Positions 16,439 through 26,083 of a DNA stretch of 64,000 nucleotides are shown here, piece by piece (position 1 is the stretch's first letter; every line of letters starts with the position of its first letter). The notes below the pieces were generated by a model. It was given only the letters and a program-made list of their open reading frames with translations, ran no database searches and was not told the DNA's origin. A program made the translations under genes and the position numbers. The stretch is from contig NZ_CAWVHE010000019.1 of NCBI RefSeq assembly GCF_963929015.1, positions 36,530 to 100,529 of the forward strand, read 5' to 3'. This stretch comes from Merdimonas sp963929015 (lineage in GTDB: Bacteria > Bacillota > Clostridia > Lachnospirales > Lachnospiraceae).

Positions 16439-17731
16439 TTATCCCACTTTTAATTTAAATTTCTGCATTTCTTTTTCTGAGGATACTTTTTCGATCATGC
16501 CGCCCAGTGAGCGGAGTTTTTCTTCAAATCTTTCATATCCTCTCTGGATATAGACGATGTCGTCTACGATGGTGTATCCTTCTGCCGCCAGCCCTGCGAT
16601 GCAAAGCGCCGCTCCGGCGCGCAGATCCGGCGCGCTGACTCTTGCGCCTGTGAATCCTGTTACGCCTTCTATGGTGGCGGAATTTCCTTCGATCTTGCTG
16701 ACTGCTCCCATCCTTGCCAGTTCGTCCAGATACTTGAATCTGTTTTCAAAGATACTTTCTGTGATGATACTTGTCCCTTTGCACAGCGCCAGCGTTACGC
16801 CGATCTGCGGCTGCATATCCGTCGGGAATCCGGGATAAGGAAGGGTCTTTACATGGGTGCTTCTTAAGTTGCCTTTGGATACTACGCGCACTGCGTCGTC
16901 AAATTCCTCTACTTCGCATCCGATCTCTACCAGTTTGGCGATCGTTGCCTCCAGATGTTTCGGGATGACGTTGAGTACGGTTACATCTCCTCTGGTTGCC
17001 GCCGCTGCAAACATGAAGGTTCCAGCCTCGATCTGATCCGGAATGACGGAATATTCGGTTCCGTGAAGCTTCTGTACGCCGCGGATCTTGATCACGTCAG
17101 TTCCGGCGCCCCGGATATTGGCGCCCATGCTGTTAAGGAAGTTCGCCACATCCACCACATGCGGCTCTTTCGCCACATTTTCCAGGATAGTCAGCCCTTC
17201 TGCCATGGCTGCCGTCATCATTACATTAATGGTAGCGCCTACACTTACCACGTCAAAATAAATGTGTCTTCCAATCAGACGGTCTGCCTCTGTCATGATC
17301 TTGCCGTGCTCGATCTCCACGTCCGCGCCCAGAGCGCGAAATCCTTTGATGTGCTGATCGATCGGGCGGCTTCCGATATTACATCCTCCCGGAAGCGCCA
17401 CATCCGCACGTTTGTATTTGCCAAGAAGCGCGCCCAGCAGATAATAAGAAGCGCGAATTTTCTTGATATAATCATATTCAATGGAAACATCATGGATATG
17501 CTTCCCGTTAATCTTTACCGTATGTCTGTCGACCCTGTGAACCATTGCGCCGATCCCCTCGATCGCGTCCAGCAAAACATTGATGTCATTTACATCCGGG
17601 AGATTATCGATCAGCACAGTATCGTCTGTCATGATCGCTGCTGAAAGGATCGCAAGCGCGGCATTTTTTGCTCCGCCGATCTCCACTTCTCCCACCAGCG
17701 GATGTCCGCCTTTAATGATATACTGCTCCAT
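16439..17731 (-). CDS. murA: UDP-N-acetylglucosamine 1-carboxyvinyltransferase
   Basis: About 430 residues; transfers enolpyruvate from PEP to UDP-GlcNAc, the first committed step of peptidoglycan synthesis. IGGAKNAALAIL near residue 18 holds the conserved lysine and asparagine, and LPGGCNIGSRPIDQH carries the catalytic cysteine at about C117, the residue blocked by fosfomycin; it is not the Cys-to-Asp variant. ATG at 17731 follows GAGG by six bases. Second cell-wall gene of the window, unlinked to ddl-murF. Confidence 0.94.
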   Translation of the reverse strand: MEQYIIKGGHPLVGEVEIGGAKNAALAILSAAIMTDDTVLIDNLPDVNDINVLLDAIEGIGAMVHRVDRHTVKINGKHIHDVSIEYDYIKKIRASYYLLGALLGKYKRADVALPGGCNIGSRPIDQHIKGFRALGADVEIEHGKIMTEADRLIGRHIYFDVVSVGATINVMMTAAMAEGLTILENVAKEPHVVDVANFLNSMGANIRGAGTDVIKIRGVQKLHGTEYSVIPDQIEAGTFMFAAAATRGDVTVLNVIPKHLEATIAKLVEIGCEVEEFDDAVRVVSKGNLRSTHVKTLPYPGFPTDMQPQIGVTLALCKGTSIITESIFENRFKYLDELARMGAVSKIEGNSATIEGVTGFTGARVSAPDLRAGAALCIAGLAAEGYTIVDDIVYIQRGYERFEEKLRSLGGMIEKVSSEKEMQKFKLKVG

Positions 17732-17847
17732 AACACACCTCAAAATATCTATTCTGTCTTTCTCTCATATCAAAATTCTTTTTTACATATTCTTCAATAT
17801 TATAGCATAGAATCGGGAAATGTAAAATATTTTTTATAATTTGTAAC

Positions 17848-18375
17848 TTATTTGTAATATTTGCAAGGAAGTTCATCCATTTTTTGTACTGCGTCCAGTA
17901 CCGCCTCTATCGTCTCATCCAGACCTTTTCCATCCTCACAGATCGTAAGATCCGCATACTTTTCAAAAAGCTTTACCCGCTCCTCATAAAGTTCCAGAAG
18001 AGACTGTCCTTCCCGCAGTACAACACCGCGGTTTTTTGCATGATGGAGCCTGTTACTTATTGTCTCGTAAGAAGCCTGCAAATATACCACTGTCCCGATT
18101 TCCTTATAATGGCGCATCGCGTTTTCGCAGTATACTACGCTCCCGCCGGGGGCGATAACCGCATGGTCCGCCTCCAGTTCTGCGTTGATCCGGTCTTCCA
18201 CCTCCAGAAATCCGGATCTGCCCCGTTCCCGGATGATTTCTTTCAGAAGCTTTCCTTCTTTTTCCTGGATCAGAATATCCACGTCTATAAAATGATAGCC
18301 CAGCCGCTTTGCCGTCACTACTCCCACCGTGCTTTTTCCCGCAGCGGGCATGCCGATAAATATAAGATTCTTCAC
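17848..18375 (-). CDS. aroK: Shikimate kinase family protein
   Basis: 175 residues. P-loop GMPAAGKSTVG at residues 8-18, the DVDILIQE shikimate/Mg site near 32-39, RERGRSGFLEVED near 50-62, and IAPGGSVVY near 74-82 match shikimate kinase, which phosphorylates shikimate in the chorismate pathway. The lid region is a little unusual, with NRGVVLREGQSLLELYEERVKL rather than the common RPLL motif, so another small-molecule kinase of the family is possible. The other chorismate genes of this window (aroF, aroB) are 20 kb away. Confidence 0.82.
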   Translation of the reverse strand: MKNLIFIGMPAAGKSTVGVVTAKRLGYHFIDVDILIQEKEGKLLKEIIRERGRSGFLEVEDRINAELEADHAVIAPGGSVVYCENAMRHYKEIGTVVYLQASYETISNRLHHAKNRGVVLREGQSLLELYEERVKLFEKYADLTICEDGKGLDETIEAVLDAVQKMDELPCKYYK

Positions 18376-18459
18376 GGAATTTTCTCCTTTCGCTTTCCGT
18401 ATTTTAACACATCCGAAAGCAGCTGTCAGCGAAAAATCTGATTTCCTGCAAATCTCATC

Positions 18460-18816
18460 TTAGAAAAATCTTCTGTGCCCGCTTCGGTATTCCGCTCTCC
18501 TCTTTAAGATCTCCTGGCAGGTCATGACCTTTATAAGGTCCGCCATCCAGGCTCCCGGCCTCTCCTCCTCTTCTGCCGCCTTATCAAAAATTCTCCTGCA
18601 CAGAAGCCGAAACTGCAGCGGATCCGGATATTCGTCATAGATCACGCTCCCGGCGTACATAAGCCGGTCGCATTCTTCTTCCACATATGGCGTCAGCCGT
18701 TTTGCCGCGTCCGGATATAATGTTTTCATATACTCCAGATCCCTCCTCATCTGTCTTTCCTCCTCGAAAAACACCGGCATCGGATAAACCATGTAGTAGG
18801 GAAGTTTCTGTTCCAT
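18460..18816 (-). CDS. Conserved small protein of unknown function
   Basis: 118 residues from the ATG at 18816, eight bases after AGGAG. The sequence (LPYYMVYPMPVFFEEERQMR, later PYVEEECDRLMYAGSVIYDEYPD) is rich in charged and aromatic residues, with no signal peptide, membrane segment or known domain that I recognise. The well-formed ribosome site and reading frame with normal codon use argue that it is real. I have seen similar proteins as uncharacterised in Lachnospiraceae; no function offered. Confidence 0.65.
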   Translation of the reverse strand: MEQKLPYYMVYPMPVFFEEERQMRRDLEYMKTLYPDAAKRLTPYVEEECDRLMYAGSVIYDEYPDPLQFRLLCRRIFDKAAEEEERPGAWMADLIKVMTCQEILKRRAEYRSGHRRFF

Positions 18817-18955
18817 GGCGCACACTCCTTAAAATCAGTATCTGTATTATTATATGCAGCGGATCTTTTTTTGCTGCTTTTCTCTGTGCTTATCCTCTCT
18901 GACATCCGAACTGTTTCGTCAAATACAGACCCGCAGCGATTCCTGCCCCGCACAC

Positions 18956-18996
18956 AAAAATCCTACACAGGCCTTCTGCCCGTGCAGGATTTCTTT
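18956..18996 (-). terminator. Terminator after the PD-(D/E)XK gene
   Basis: On the minus strand an imperfect stem pairs AAATCCTGCACGGGC with GCCTGTGTAGGATTT, and a T run follows. It ends the transcript of the nuclease gene just downstream of its stop. Confidence 0.65.
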
Positions 18997-19006
18997 TCAT
19001 ATCTAT

Positions 19007-20032
19007 TTATCTCTTCCCATTTTCGGGAACTTCTTCATATGCTGCCAGTTTCTTTTTAAGCTCTGCAATTTCTCGTTCCTGCTCGGAAATCTTTTTATCC
19101 TTCCGGACAGATTCTTCCTCCCGCTCTTTCTTTAATGCGTCGATCTCCTCCTGCATTTCATCGATCATCAGCTGTACGGTATTCCGGTCCAGTTCACGTA
19201 ACTCCTCCGAAAACATCCCCATCACCCTTTCCACATTTCGGCAAAGCTCATAGATTTCCCGGTAATACTTCTCAAATCCCGGATACTGGTCAAGTAATGT
19301 TTCTATAGTTTCCGGATCATCTACACTTAGGAATGTGAGCCATGCATCCAGCTTATTTCTGATACTATTATTGTGCAAAAGTTCCCGAAAGATGTCAAGA
19401 CTGACAAAACAAAATTCCTGTAAAAGTTCCAGCTTTACGCCCGTATCAGATACCTGCGTAAAACGATGGATACAATTCTTTTTGTCTTCCCGCAATTCTT
19501 TCGGACTCTTTTCAAAAAACACAATTGTATATACTCTCTGAATATCCCGATAGCTAAATGCTCTTCCTCTTTCTCCCCGTACGCGTTTATACTGACGCAG
19601 GAGAAGATCTGCTGAATAGCAGGCGCTTCTTTGACCCGAAAATTTATAACCAATCTTTTGCACTTCCACGTTCGCAATACTATGATCCTCCAGTTCTACC
19701 ACAATATCCATAATAACCAGAGAACTTTCATCCGCAATCCGCGTAGAGTCATTGGGAAGTACCTGTAAAATTTTCACCTGCTGCCCCAGGATCAATGACA
19801 ATAATTCATTCAGCCGCTCCGGGGCATTTTCCGGACTTAATATTTCTTTGAAAAATGAATCATATAAGATTCTAACCCCTTTGTTTCCAGAACAAAACTC
19901 CAGAAATTCTTTCTGCTGCTCCATGTCCCAACTTTGAAACAGTTCTTCCAACCGCAGATTTTCCCTGATGATAAGACGTATTTCCTCTTTTGAACGAATC
20001 ATTGGAAAATGAGATTTGAGAGATTTCTTCAT
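19007..20032 (-). CDS. PD-(D/E)XK nuclease family transposase-like protein
   Basis: 341 residues from the ATG at 20032, seven bases after AAGGAGGAG. The core DSFFKEILSPENAPERLNEL ... MDIVVEL ... IANVEVQKI gives the D-x-E-x-Q active-site series of the PD-(D/E)XK transposase-like family (PF12784 type), related to Rpn recombination-promoting nucleases; it is common in many copies in Lachnospiraceae genomes. The C-terminal 60 residues are a coiled coil rich in Glu and Lys (EMQEEIDALKKEREEESVRK). No inverted repeats or target duplications are visible around it, so mobility is not shown. Single gene, flanked by terminators on both sides. Confidence 0.8.
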   Translation of the reverse strand: MKKSLKSHFPMIRSKEEIRLIIRENLRLEELFQSWDMEQQKEFLEFCSGNKGVRILYDSFFKEILSPENAPERLNELLSLILGQQVKILQVLPNDSTRIADESSLVIMDIVVELEDHSIANVEVQKIGYKFSGQRSACYSADLLLRQYKRVRGERGRAFSYRDIQRVYTIVFFEKSPKELREDKKNCIHRFTQVSDTGVKLELLQEFCFVSLDIFRELLHNNSIRNKLDAWLTFLSVDDPETIETLLDQYPGFEKYYREIYELCRNVERVMGMFSEELRELDRNTVQLMIDEMQEEIDALKKEREEESVRKDKKISEQEREIAELKKKLAAYEEVPENGKR

Positions 20033-20169
20033 AGACGGACTCCTCCTTTTAGAAATGTAGAATTGAAAAAAGAATATAAGAATTTTAGATCCGGCCTTCA
20101 CCGGCTAGATAGCTATAGACTATCATAATTGCAAAAGAAAAACAACTCGGATTCTTTCTGCTTTTTAGC

Positions 20170-20222
20170 AAAAAACACGGCAGCCTTCCCTTAAAAAGGT
20201 GAGGCTGCCGCGCTCTTTTTTC
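20170..20222. terminator. Bidirectional terminator at the end of the V-ATPase operon
   Basis: Stem CGGCAGCCT (20178-20186) with AGGCTGCCG (20202-20210) flanked by a T run on either strand. Placed 26 bases after the last V-ATPase gene. Confidence 0.85.
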
Positions 20223-20235
20223 TTTATCTGCTTTC

Positions 20236-20895
20236 TTAAGCTCTTTCGCTGTAGTGATGAGCTTCCTCCAGCATCATATCTTTTACTTTCATCAGACGGA
20301 TCTGGGAACTTCTCTCGTTCTCATCCAGCTTCATCGTGATATATTTTATGGTCTCCTGTGCTTCCGGAATGATCACATGCTCCAGCGCGTTTACACGGCG
20401 TCTGGTCTTTTCGATCTCCGCCGCCATCAGCTGGCACGCTTTCTCCCGCTCTGCAAGCTTCAGCATATCCGGCAGGATGTCTGCCAGGGATTTCACCGCC
20501 CCATCCAGGTCGCTGGATGTAAAAGCAAAACCATAAGAGTAAATATCATTGGCGTCCGCTGTCCTGGTCTTTGTCTCGAACGCAGGGATGTTGACGCTCA
20601 TAACATTTCTCTTGTCTACATTTAAGCTTACTTCCTGCTTGGGCGCCATCAGGGCCGTATTCAGAGTTGCCTCGTCCATTCCGGCCTTTGCGATGACAAA
20701 ATTCTTATTTGCAGAGAGGATTCCGGCTTCTACCTTTTCACGGAGCTCCATATTCTCCCGTGCCATATCCAGGAACTGGCGCATCAGCTCGTCACGCTTA
20801 TCCTTCAGAAGCTTGTGGCCTCTTCTGGCGGTGGCAAGTTTCTTCTTGGTCTTAGTCAGTTCCATACGGGTAGGAGTGATCTGCGTAGATGCCAT
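20236..20895 (-). CDS. ntpD: V-type ATPase subunit D (central stalk)
   Basis: 219 residues, mostly long amphipathic helices that form the coiled-coil rotor shaft. The N-terminus ITPTRMELTKTKKKLATARRGHKLLKDKRDEL is the family signature. Last gene of the V-ATPase operon, 70 bases after subunit B, followed by a bidirectional terminator. Confidence 0.95.
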   Translation of the reverse strand: MASTQITPTRMELTKTKKKLATARRGHKLLKDKRDELMRQFLDMARENMELREKVEAGILSANKNFVIAKAGMDEATLNTALMAPKQEVSLNVDKRNVMSVNIPAFETKTRTADANDIYSYGFAFTSSDLDGAVKSLADILPDMLKLAEREKACQLMAAEIEKTRRRVNALEHVIIPEAQETIKYITMKLDENERSSQIRLMKVKDMMLEEAHHYSERA

Positions 20896-20966
20896 ATATC
20901 TGCCTCCTTTTCATACTACGCCATGCCCCGGCTCGATTCCGCTTCCGCTTCATCTCGCTGCATGGC

Positions 20967-22340
20967 TTACTGTTTACCGTAGTACATATCTAAGAACTTA
21001 TCATCGATACGTTTCAGCTCGGATCTTGGCAGGATGGACAGAAGCTTCCAGCCGATCTCCAGTGTCTCTTCAATGGACCGGTCGGTGTTGTAGCCCTGGT
21101 TGACATATTCTTTCTCGAATGCATCCGCAAACTGGGCGTAGATCAGGTCGATCTCTGTCAGCGCCGCCTCTCCTAAGATGGTCATCAGTTCCTTCGCGTC
21201 TTTACCACGGGAGTATGCCGCGAACAACTGGTTCATGGTGTTGGAGTGGTCTGCTCTTGTCTTTCCTTCGCCGATACCTTTATCTTTCAGACGGGAAAGG
21301 GACGGCAGTACGTCGATCGGCGGCTGCAGGCCCTTGCGGTACAGGTCACGGCTTAAGATTACCTGACCCTCTGTGATATATCCGGTAAGGTCCGGGATCG
21401 GATGGGTCTTGTCATCTTCCGGCATGGTCAGGATCGGGATCATGGTGATGCTTCCGATCTTTCCTCTCTGACGGCCTGCGCGCTCATACATCTGAGCCAG
21501 GTCGGTGTACATGTATCCAGGATATCCACGTCGTCCAGGCACCTCTTTCTTTGCCGCAGAGATCTCACGGAGAGCGTCCGCGTAGTTTGTGATATCGGTC
21601 AGGATAACCAGTACGTGCATGTCTTTTTCAAACGCCAGGTATTCTGCCGCCGTCAGCGCCATACGGGGCGTGGAGATACGCTCTACCGCCGGGTCATTTG
21701 CCAGGTTGACAAACAATACGGTACGGTCGATGGCTCCAGTCTCCTTAAAGGATTCTACGAAGAAGTTGGACTCTTCAAAGGTAATACCCATTGCAGCGAA
21801 TACAACGGCAAAGTTCTCGTCTTTTCCGCGCACCTTGGCCTGTCTTGCGATCTGGGCCGCCAGCTGATTGTGGGGCAGACCGGAACAGGAGAAGATCGGC
21901 AGTTTCTGTCCACGTACCAGTGTGTTCAGTCCGTCGATAGCGGACACGCCGGTCTGGATAAACTCGGACGGGTATACCCGGGCCGCCGGGTTCATAGGCA
22001 GACCGTTGATATCCCTTCTCTCTTCCGGAAGGATCTCCGGACCATCGTCAATGGGGCGTCCCAGTCCGTCAAAGACACGACCCAGCATATCGCCGGATAC
22101 GCCAAGCTCCATACTCCGGCCCAGGAAACGCACCTTACTGTTGCTTAAGTTAATACCTGCGGCGTTTTCGTAGAGCTGAACAACTACATTATCGCCGTCT
22201 ACTTCCAGCACTTTGCAGCGGCGTTTCTCGCCATTTGCAAGCTCGATCTCGCCCAGCTCGTCAAAGGCTACGCCTTCTACACCTTTTACCATCATCAGCG
22301 GTCCGGCAACTTCCTGTATGGTTCTATATTCCTTTGGCAT
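20967..22340 (-). CDS. ntpB: V-type ATPase subunit B
   Basis: 457 residues; the non-catalytic nucleotide-binding subunit of V1. Family blocks: PMNPAARVYPSEFIQTGVSA, GLPHNQLAAQIARQAKVRG in place of a true P-loop (as usual for B), and RGYPGYMYTDLAQMYERAGR. Length normal. Its start is two bases from the subunit A stop, implying coupled translation. Confidence 0.96.
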   Translation of the reverse strand: MPKEYRTIQEVAGPLMMVKGVEGVAFDELGEIELANGEKRRCKVLEVDGDNVVVQLYENAAGINLSNSKVRFLGRSMELGVSGDMLGRVFDGLGRPIDDGPEILPEERRDINGLPMNPAARVYPSEFIQTGVSAIDGLNTLVRGQKLPIFSCSGLPHNQLAAQIARQAKVRGKDENFAVVFAAMGITFEESNFFVESFKETGAIDRTVLFVNLANDPAVERISTPRMALTAAEYLAFEKDMHVLVILTDITNYADALREISAAKKEVPGRRGYPGYMYTDLAQMYERAGRQRGKIGSITMIPILTMPEDDKTHPIPDLTGYITEGQVILSRDLYRKGLQPPIDVLPSLSRLKDKGIGEGKTRADHSNTMNQLFAAYSRGKDAKELMTILGEAALTEIDLIYAQFADAFEKEYVNQGYNTDRSIEETLEIGWKLLSILPRSELKRIDDKFLDMYYGKQ

Positions 22341-22342
22341 AA

Positions 22343-24112
22343 TTAGAAGTCCTCCTTCCCGAATGCACCTGCAATCTCTGTGCTTAATTCATTCATGATC
22401 TTTTCATACTCGTCCTCGATATTTGCCACCTCGGTGTATTTGTAACGGCCGATCTTTTCTCTGACCGCCATACCCAGGAGGACTTTCATGGACGCGCCTT
22501 TATTTAATGCCTCCATGGACTGCTCATAGAAGGCAAGCACCAGCTTCATCATCAGATACTGTTTCCGCAGGGGCGTATAGGTATCTACTTCATGGAAGGA
22601 GTTCTGGTGCAGGAAGTCCTCACGGATGGATCTTGCAGCTTCCATCTTCAGACGGTCCTGCGGAGACAGGGCGTCCATGCCAACCATCTGCACGATCTCT
22701 TCCAACTCTGCCTCGTCCTGCAGAAGGCTCATCATCTTCTGACGGTCTTCCATCCAGTCTGGCGCCACCTGGCTGTTGAACCAGCCGCTGACATTGTCCA
22801 GATACAGAGAATAACTGGTCAGCCAGTTAATAGCCGGGAAATGTCTCTTGTACGCCAGGTTGGAATCCAGTCCCCAGAATACCTTTACAATACGAAGGGT
22901 TGCCTGGGATACCGGCTCTGAGGTGTCACCACCCGGAGGAGATACGGCTCCGATTACGGACAGGGATCCTTCTCTTCCTTCTTTCCCAAGGGAAATTACA
23001 TGTCCGGCCCGCTCATAGAATTCCGCCAGACGGGAGCCCAGGTATGCAGGATAACCTTCTTCACCTGGCATCTCTTCCAGACGTCCGGACATCTCACGAA
23101 GGGCCTCTGCCCACCGGGAAGTGGAATCTGCCATCAGGGCTACGGAGTAACCCATGTCACGGAAATATTCTGCAATCGTGATACCGGTATAAATGGACGC
23201 CTCACGGGCTGCAAACGGCATGTCTGACGTGTTGGCGATCAGCACCGTCCGCTCCATCAAAGAACGTCCGGTCTTCGGGTCTTTCAGTTCCGGGAACTCG
23301 TTCAGAACGTCGGTCATCTCATTTCCACGCTCGCCGCATCCAATGTAGACAACGATGTCAGCCTCAGCCCATTTTGCCAGCTGATGCTGGATAACTGTCT
23401 TCCCGCTTCCGAATGGTCCGGGAACTGCGGCAACACCCCCCTTTGCAATGGGGAAGAAAGTGTCAACCACGCGCTGTCCCGTTACCAGAGGCATATCCAG
23501 AGGCAGCTTCTTTACATAGGGGCGTCCCCTTCTTACCGGCCACTTCTGTACCATGGTCAGTTCTTTGTCGCCGTCTTTTGTTTCAATCACGGCGATCACT
23601 TCTTCTACCGTATGCTCTCCGGAAGCAATCTCTTTGACGGTACCTTCCACGCCGTAGGGAACCATGATCTTCTGCTGTACAACAGCAGTTTCCTGAACAG
23701 TTCCCAGCACGTCTCCGGGCTCTACCTGATCTCCCACTTTTGCAACCGGGACAAATTCCCATTTCTTATCTCTTTTCAGGGCGGCAACCTCCACGCCTCT
23801 TTGCAGGTTGTTGCCGGAAATCTTCATAATATCGTCAAGGGGCCTCTGAATCCCGTCGTAGATACTGGAAATCAGGCCAGGCCCAAGTTCTACCGACATG
23901 GGCGCTCCCGTAGATTCTACCGGCTCGCCGGGTCCAAGGCCCGAGGTTTCCTCGTATACCTGGATGGACGCTTCATCTCCGTGCATCTCGATGATCTCTC
24001 CGATCAGACGCTGCTTGCTTACACGCACCACGTCGGACATGTTGGCGTCCCGCATGCCGGAAGCGATGACCAGCGGTCCCGCTACTTTTTTAATCGTACC
24101 TATGCTACTCAT
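22343..24112 (-). CDS. ntpA: V-type ATPase catalytic subunit A
   Basis: 589 residues. The P-loop GPFGSGKTVIQHQLAKW, the catalytic glutamate region YIGCGERGNEMTDVL, and the V-type non-homologous insert between about 110 and 200 are present; LMADSTSRWAEALREMSGRL is typical of A subunits. Full length with no frameshift, in contrast to the F-type genes at the window end. Hydrolyses or synthesises ATP in V1. Confidence 0.97.
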   Translation of the reverse strand: MSSIGTIKKVAGPLVIASGMRDANMSDVVRVSKQRLIGEIIEMHGDEASIQVYEETSGLGPGEPVESTGAPMSVELGPGLISSIYDGIQRPLDDIMKISGNNLQRGVEVAALKRDKKWEFVPVAKVGDQVEPGDVLGTVQETAVVQQKIMVPYGVEGTVKEIASGEHTVEEVIAVIETKDGDKELTMVQKWPVRRGRPYVKKLPLDMPLVTGQRVVDTFFPIAKGGVAAVPGPFGSGKTVIQHQLAKWAEADIVVYIGCGERGNEMTDVLNEFPELKDPKTGRSLMERTVLIANTSDMPFAAREASIYTGITIAEYFRDMGYSVALMADSTSRWAEALREMSGRLEEMPGEEGYPAYLGSRLAEFYERAGHVISLGKEGREGSLSVIGAVSPPGGDTSEPVSQATLRIVKVFWGLDSNLAYKRHFPAINWLTSYSLYLDNVSGWFNSQVAPDWMEDRQKMMSLLQDEAELEEIVQMVGMDALSPQDRLKMEAARSIREDFLHQNSFHEVDTYTPLRKQYLMMKLVLAFYEQSMEALNKGASMKVLLGMAVREKIGRYKYTEVANIEDEYEKIMNELSTEIAGAFGKEDF

Positions 24113-24136
24113 AATGGACGAATCACCTCTACTTTC

Positions 24137-24454
24137 TTAGTTACTGAATAAGATATCGGAGCCCACTGCCTGCTCCACGGACTTCTTGACTCCACGGACG
24201 CCATCGCCGGTGTTCCCGGATATTCCCGGGATCTGGATGATGGCCGGGAGCAGCTGATCCTGATACCTTGCAATCTCATGTTTTATCTCTGCTGCCAGCG
24301 CTTCCGTGATATAGATGATCCCATATCCCTTTGCTGCCAGCACATGTAATCGTTCTCCGGCTTCCTCATGGGTCGTTACAGGAAATGTATCCAGGCCCAG
24401 TGCGGCAAAGCCGTAGATGCTGTCATAATCGCCGATCACTGCAATCTTATACAT
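24137..24454 (-). CDS. ntpG: V-type ATPase subunit F
   Basis: 105 residues with the start MYKIAVIGDYDSIYGFAALG, the usual subunit F fold, and a GYGIIYITEALA stretch. Part of the central rotor with subunit D. The gene overlaps the end of subunit C by eight bases. Named ntpG after the Enterococcus hirae operon order; in other naming it is atpF of the V-type. Confidence 0.92.
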   Translation of the reverse strand: MYKIAVIGDYDSIYGFAALGLDTFPVTTHEEAGERLHVLAAKGYGIIYITEALAAEIKHEIARYQDQLLPAIIQIPGISGNTGDGVRGVKKSVEQAVGSDILFSN

Positions 24455-25415
24455 ACATCTCCCTTACCCTTTCTCGGATCGAATCCTCCGGTAAGTCGTT
24501 CTGTTTGCCGGAAAGAATGATTCGTACCGTTTTAATTTCATTTTGCCTGGCAATTACATAGGCGATCACAGGGCCTATGGTAAATGCCTGATATTTCTGC
24601 GGGCTGATGGTCTGAATGATCCGGTTGTCGCACCATCTCTCAAATGCCGACGGAGACTCCGCCAGCGCTTCCGCACCTTCTGCATAGGCTGTTCCCTGCA
24701 GATAATCGCGGATAGCGTCCATGCCGGCAAGCGCAGCTTTGGAGAGCTGGTCTACATTTACACTGTCGCATTCTGCCATGGCCCGTTTCATAAACTCCAT
24801 TGACTTCGCGGTCTTCTGTGAACGAACGGCTATCTTGATATCCGCCACGCCTACTGTGGATTCCGCATAATCACGGATGATCGCGGCATCCGATTCCTTA
24901 CCGGCTTCATAGATGGCGTCAAGCGCCGCCCGGTCAATGATACAATCGCACAACTGTCCGTCCCCGGTATGAAGAAGCGACTCATAGGCTTCCTCTGCCG
25001 CATGCTGCATATATGCGGGGAGCTTTCCGAAGTCTTTTTCTTCTATGATCCCGCGCATCACACTTCCCGGAACCGCCACATCCTCATAATAAATATGCCG
25101 GTTCTTGTCCTGTGTGCATACCTCCTTAATTGCGGCCTTCAGATTATGGAAAAGCTTGGGATAAGAAAGAACTGCAAAATTCTCCATATCGATGTGCAGA
25201 TCTTTGACCACTTCCCAGATCTTCTCCTCTTCTCTGGTCAGGATCGCCTCAGCGCTGCCGGAGCTTTCTGTGTCTCCCCAGCCCTTTTCCTCCAGAAACT
25301 GCAGGCACTGCCCGTAATCCTGGCAGGCGATCAGCTGATCAATGGTGCTGTTTGAAAACAGTCCGACTTCCAGGGCCCGTATGCGCGCAACCGCGTAGGT
25401 ATATTGTTCACTCAT
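24447..25415 (-). CDS. ntpC: V-type ATPase subunit C (d-type, rotor to c-ring adaptor)
   Basis: 322 residues, all helical, soluble. The start YTYAVARIRALEVGLFSNSTI and the end RIILSGKQNDLPEDSIRERV match NtpC/subunit d, which couples the central stalk to the membrane ring. Operon position between E and F is the conserved one. Confidence 0.92.
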   Translation of the reverse strand: MSEQYTYAVARIRALEVGLFSNSTIDQLIACQDYGQCLQFLEEKGWGDTESSGSAEAILTREEEKIWEVVKDLHIDMENFAVLSYPKLFHNLKAAIKEVCTQDKNRHIYYEDVAVPGSVMRGIIEEKDFGKLPAYMQHAAEEAYESLLHTGDGQLCDCIIDRAALDAIYEAGKESDAAIIRDYAESTVGVADIKIAVRSQKTAKSMEFMKRAMAECDSVNVDQLSKAALAGMDAIRDYLQGTAYAEGAEALAESPSAFERWCDNRIIQTISPQKYQAFTIGPVIAYVIARQNEIKTVRIILSGKQNDLPEDSIRERVREMYV

Positions 25416-25433
25416 TTTATTCCTCCCATCTGG

Positions 25434-26033
25434 TTACGCCTGTGAAAATATCAACCGATGCACGATGTCGGACAGCTCGTCTTTCTTTGCATCAAACATG
25501 GCATTGATCGTACAGTTTTCCTCGATCCCGCCATAGATCAGAACAAATCCGTTCTCAATATTTCTGCCTTCTCCGGACAGCGTAAGGCTTCCGCCCTTTT
25601 CTTCTGCAATTCTGGAAACCTGATCCCGAAATCCTTCCGGCATTCTCTTAAGATCCGCCGGCGAAACACAGATCTCTCCGTCCTGTGGCAGCGCATATTT
25701 CTCAACCATCTTAAGGAGCATGGAGAAATATTCCTCCGGCTCCATGGCCTTTACTTTTTCATATGCTTTCCCGAGCACTTCGGCGATCACTTCCTGCTTG
25801 GCAGAAAGAATCCGGGTCCTCTTCTGAAGATCCATGGAGGATTCCAGCCGCTCATGGTAATTTGCCACATCAGTTTCTGACTTCCGTAAGATGGCTTCCG
25901 CCTGCTTTGCAGCCTCTTCACCGGCAGCGCGGATCATCTCGTCCGCCTGGCGGCGCGCCTCGGCGATCTTGCTCTCGGCGGCTGCTTTCGCTTCGTCCAG
26001 GATCTGACTTTTCATTTTTTCTATTCCAGTCAT
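25434..26033 (-). CDS. ntpE: V-type ATPase subunit E (peripheral stalk)
   Basis: About 199 residues from the ATG at 26033; a GTG four codons earlier overlaps the AAGGAG site. Long N-terminal helix (KMKSQILDEAKAAAESKIAEAR) that pairs with subunit G/H, then a globular C-terminal domain with NIENGFVLIYGGIEENCTIN. Forms the stator together with the product of the first operon gene. Confidence 0.9.
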   Translation of the reverse strand: MTGIEKMKSQILDEAKAAAESKIAEARRQADEMIRAAGEEAAKQAEAILRKSETDVANYHERLESSMDLQKRTRILSAKQEVIAEVLGKAYEKVKAMEPEEYFSMLLKMVEKYALPQDGEICVSPADLKRMPEGFRDQVSRIAEEKGGSLTLSGEGRNIENGFVLIYGGIEENCTINAMFDAKKDELSDIVHRLIFSQA

Positions 26034-26083
26034 AAATCCTTGCACTCCTTTTCTTGATTTCTGTTTTCTGTTTCCTGTCGCAA

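Noticed and set aside
19007..20032. Insertion sequence around the PD-(D/E)XK transposase-like gene
   Set aside because: No terminal inverted repeats or target duplications could be found at its borders, and both sides are normal terminators.
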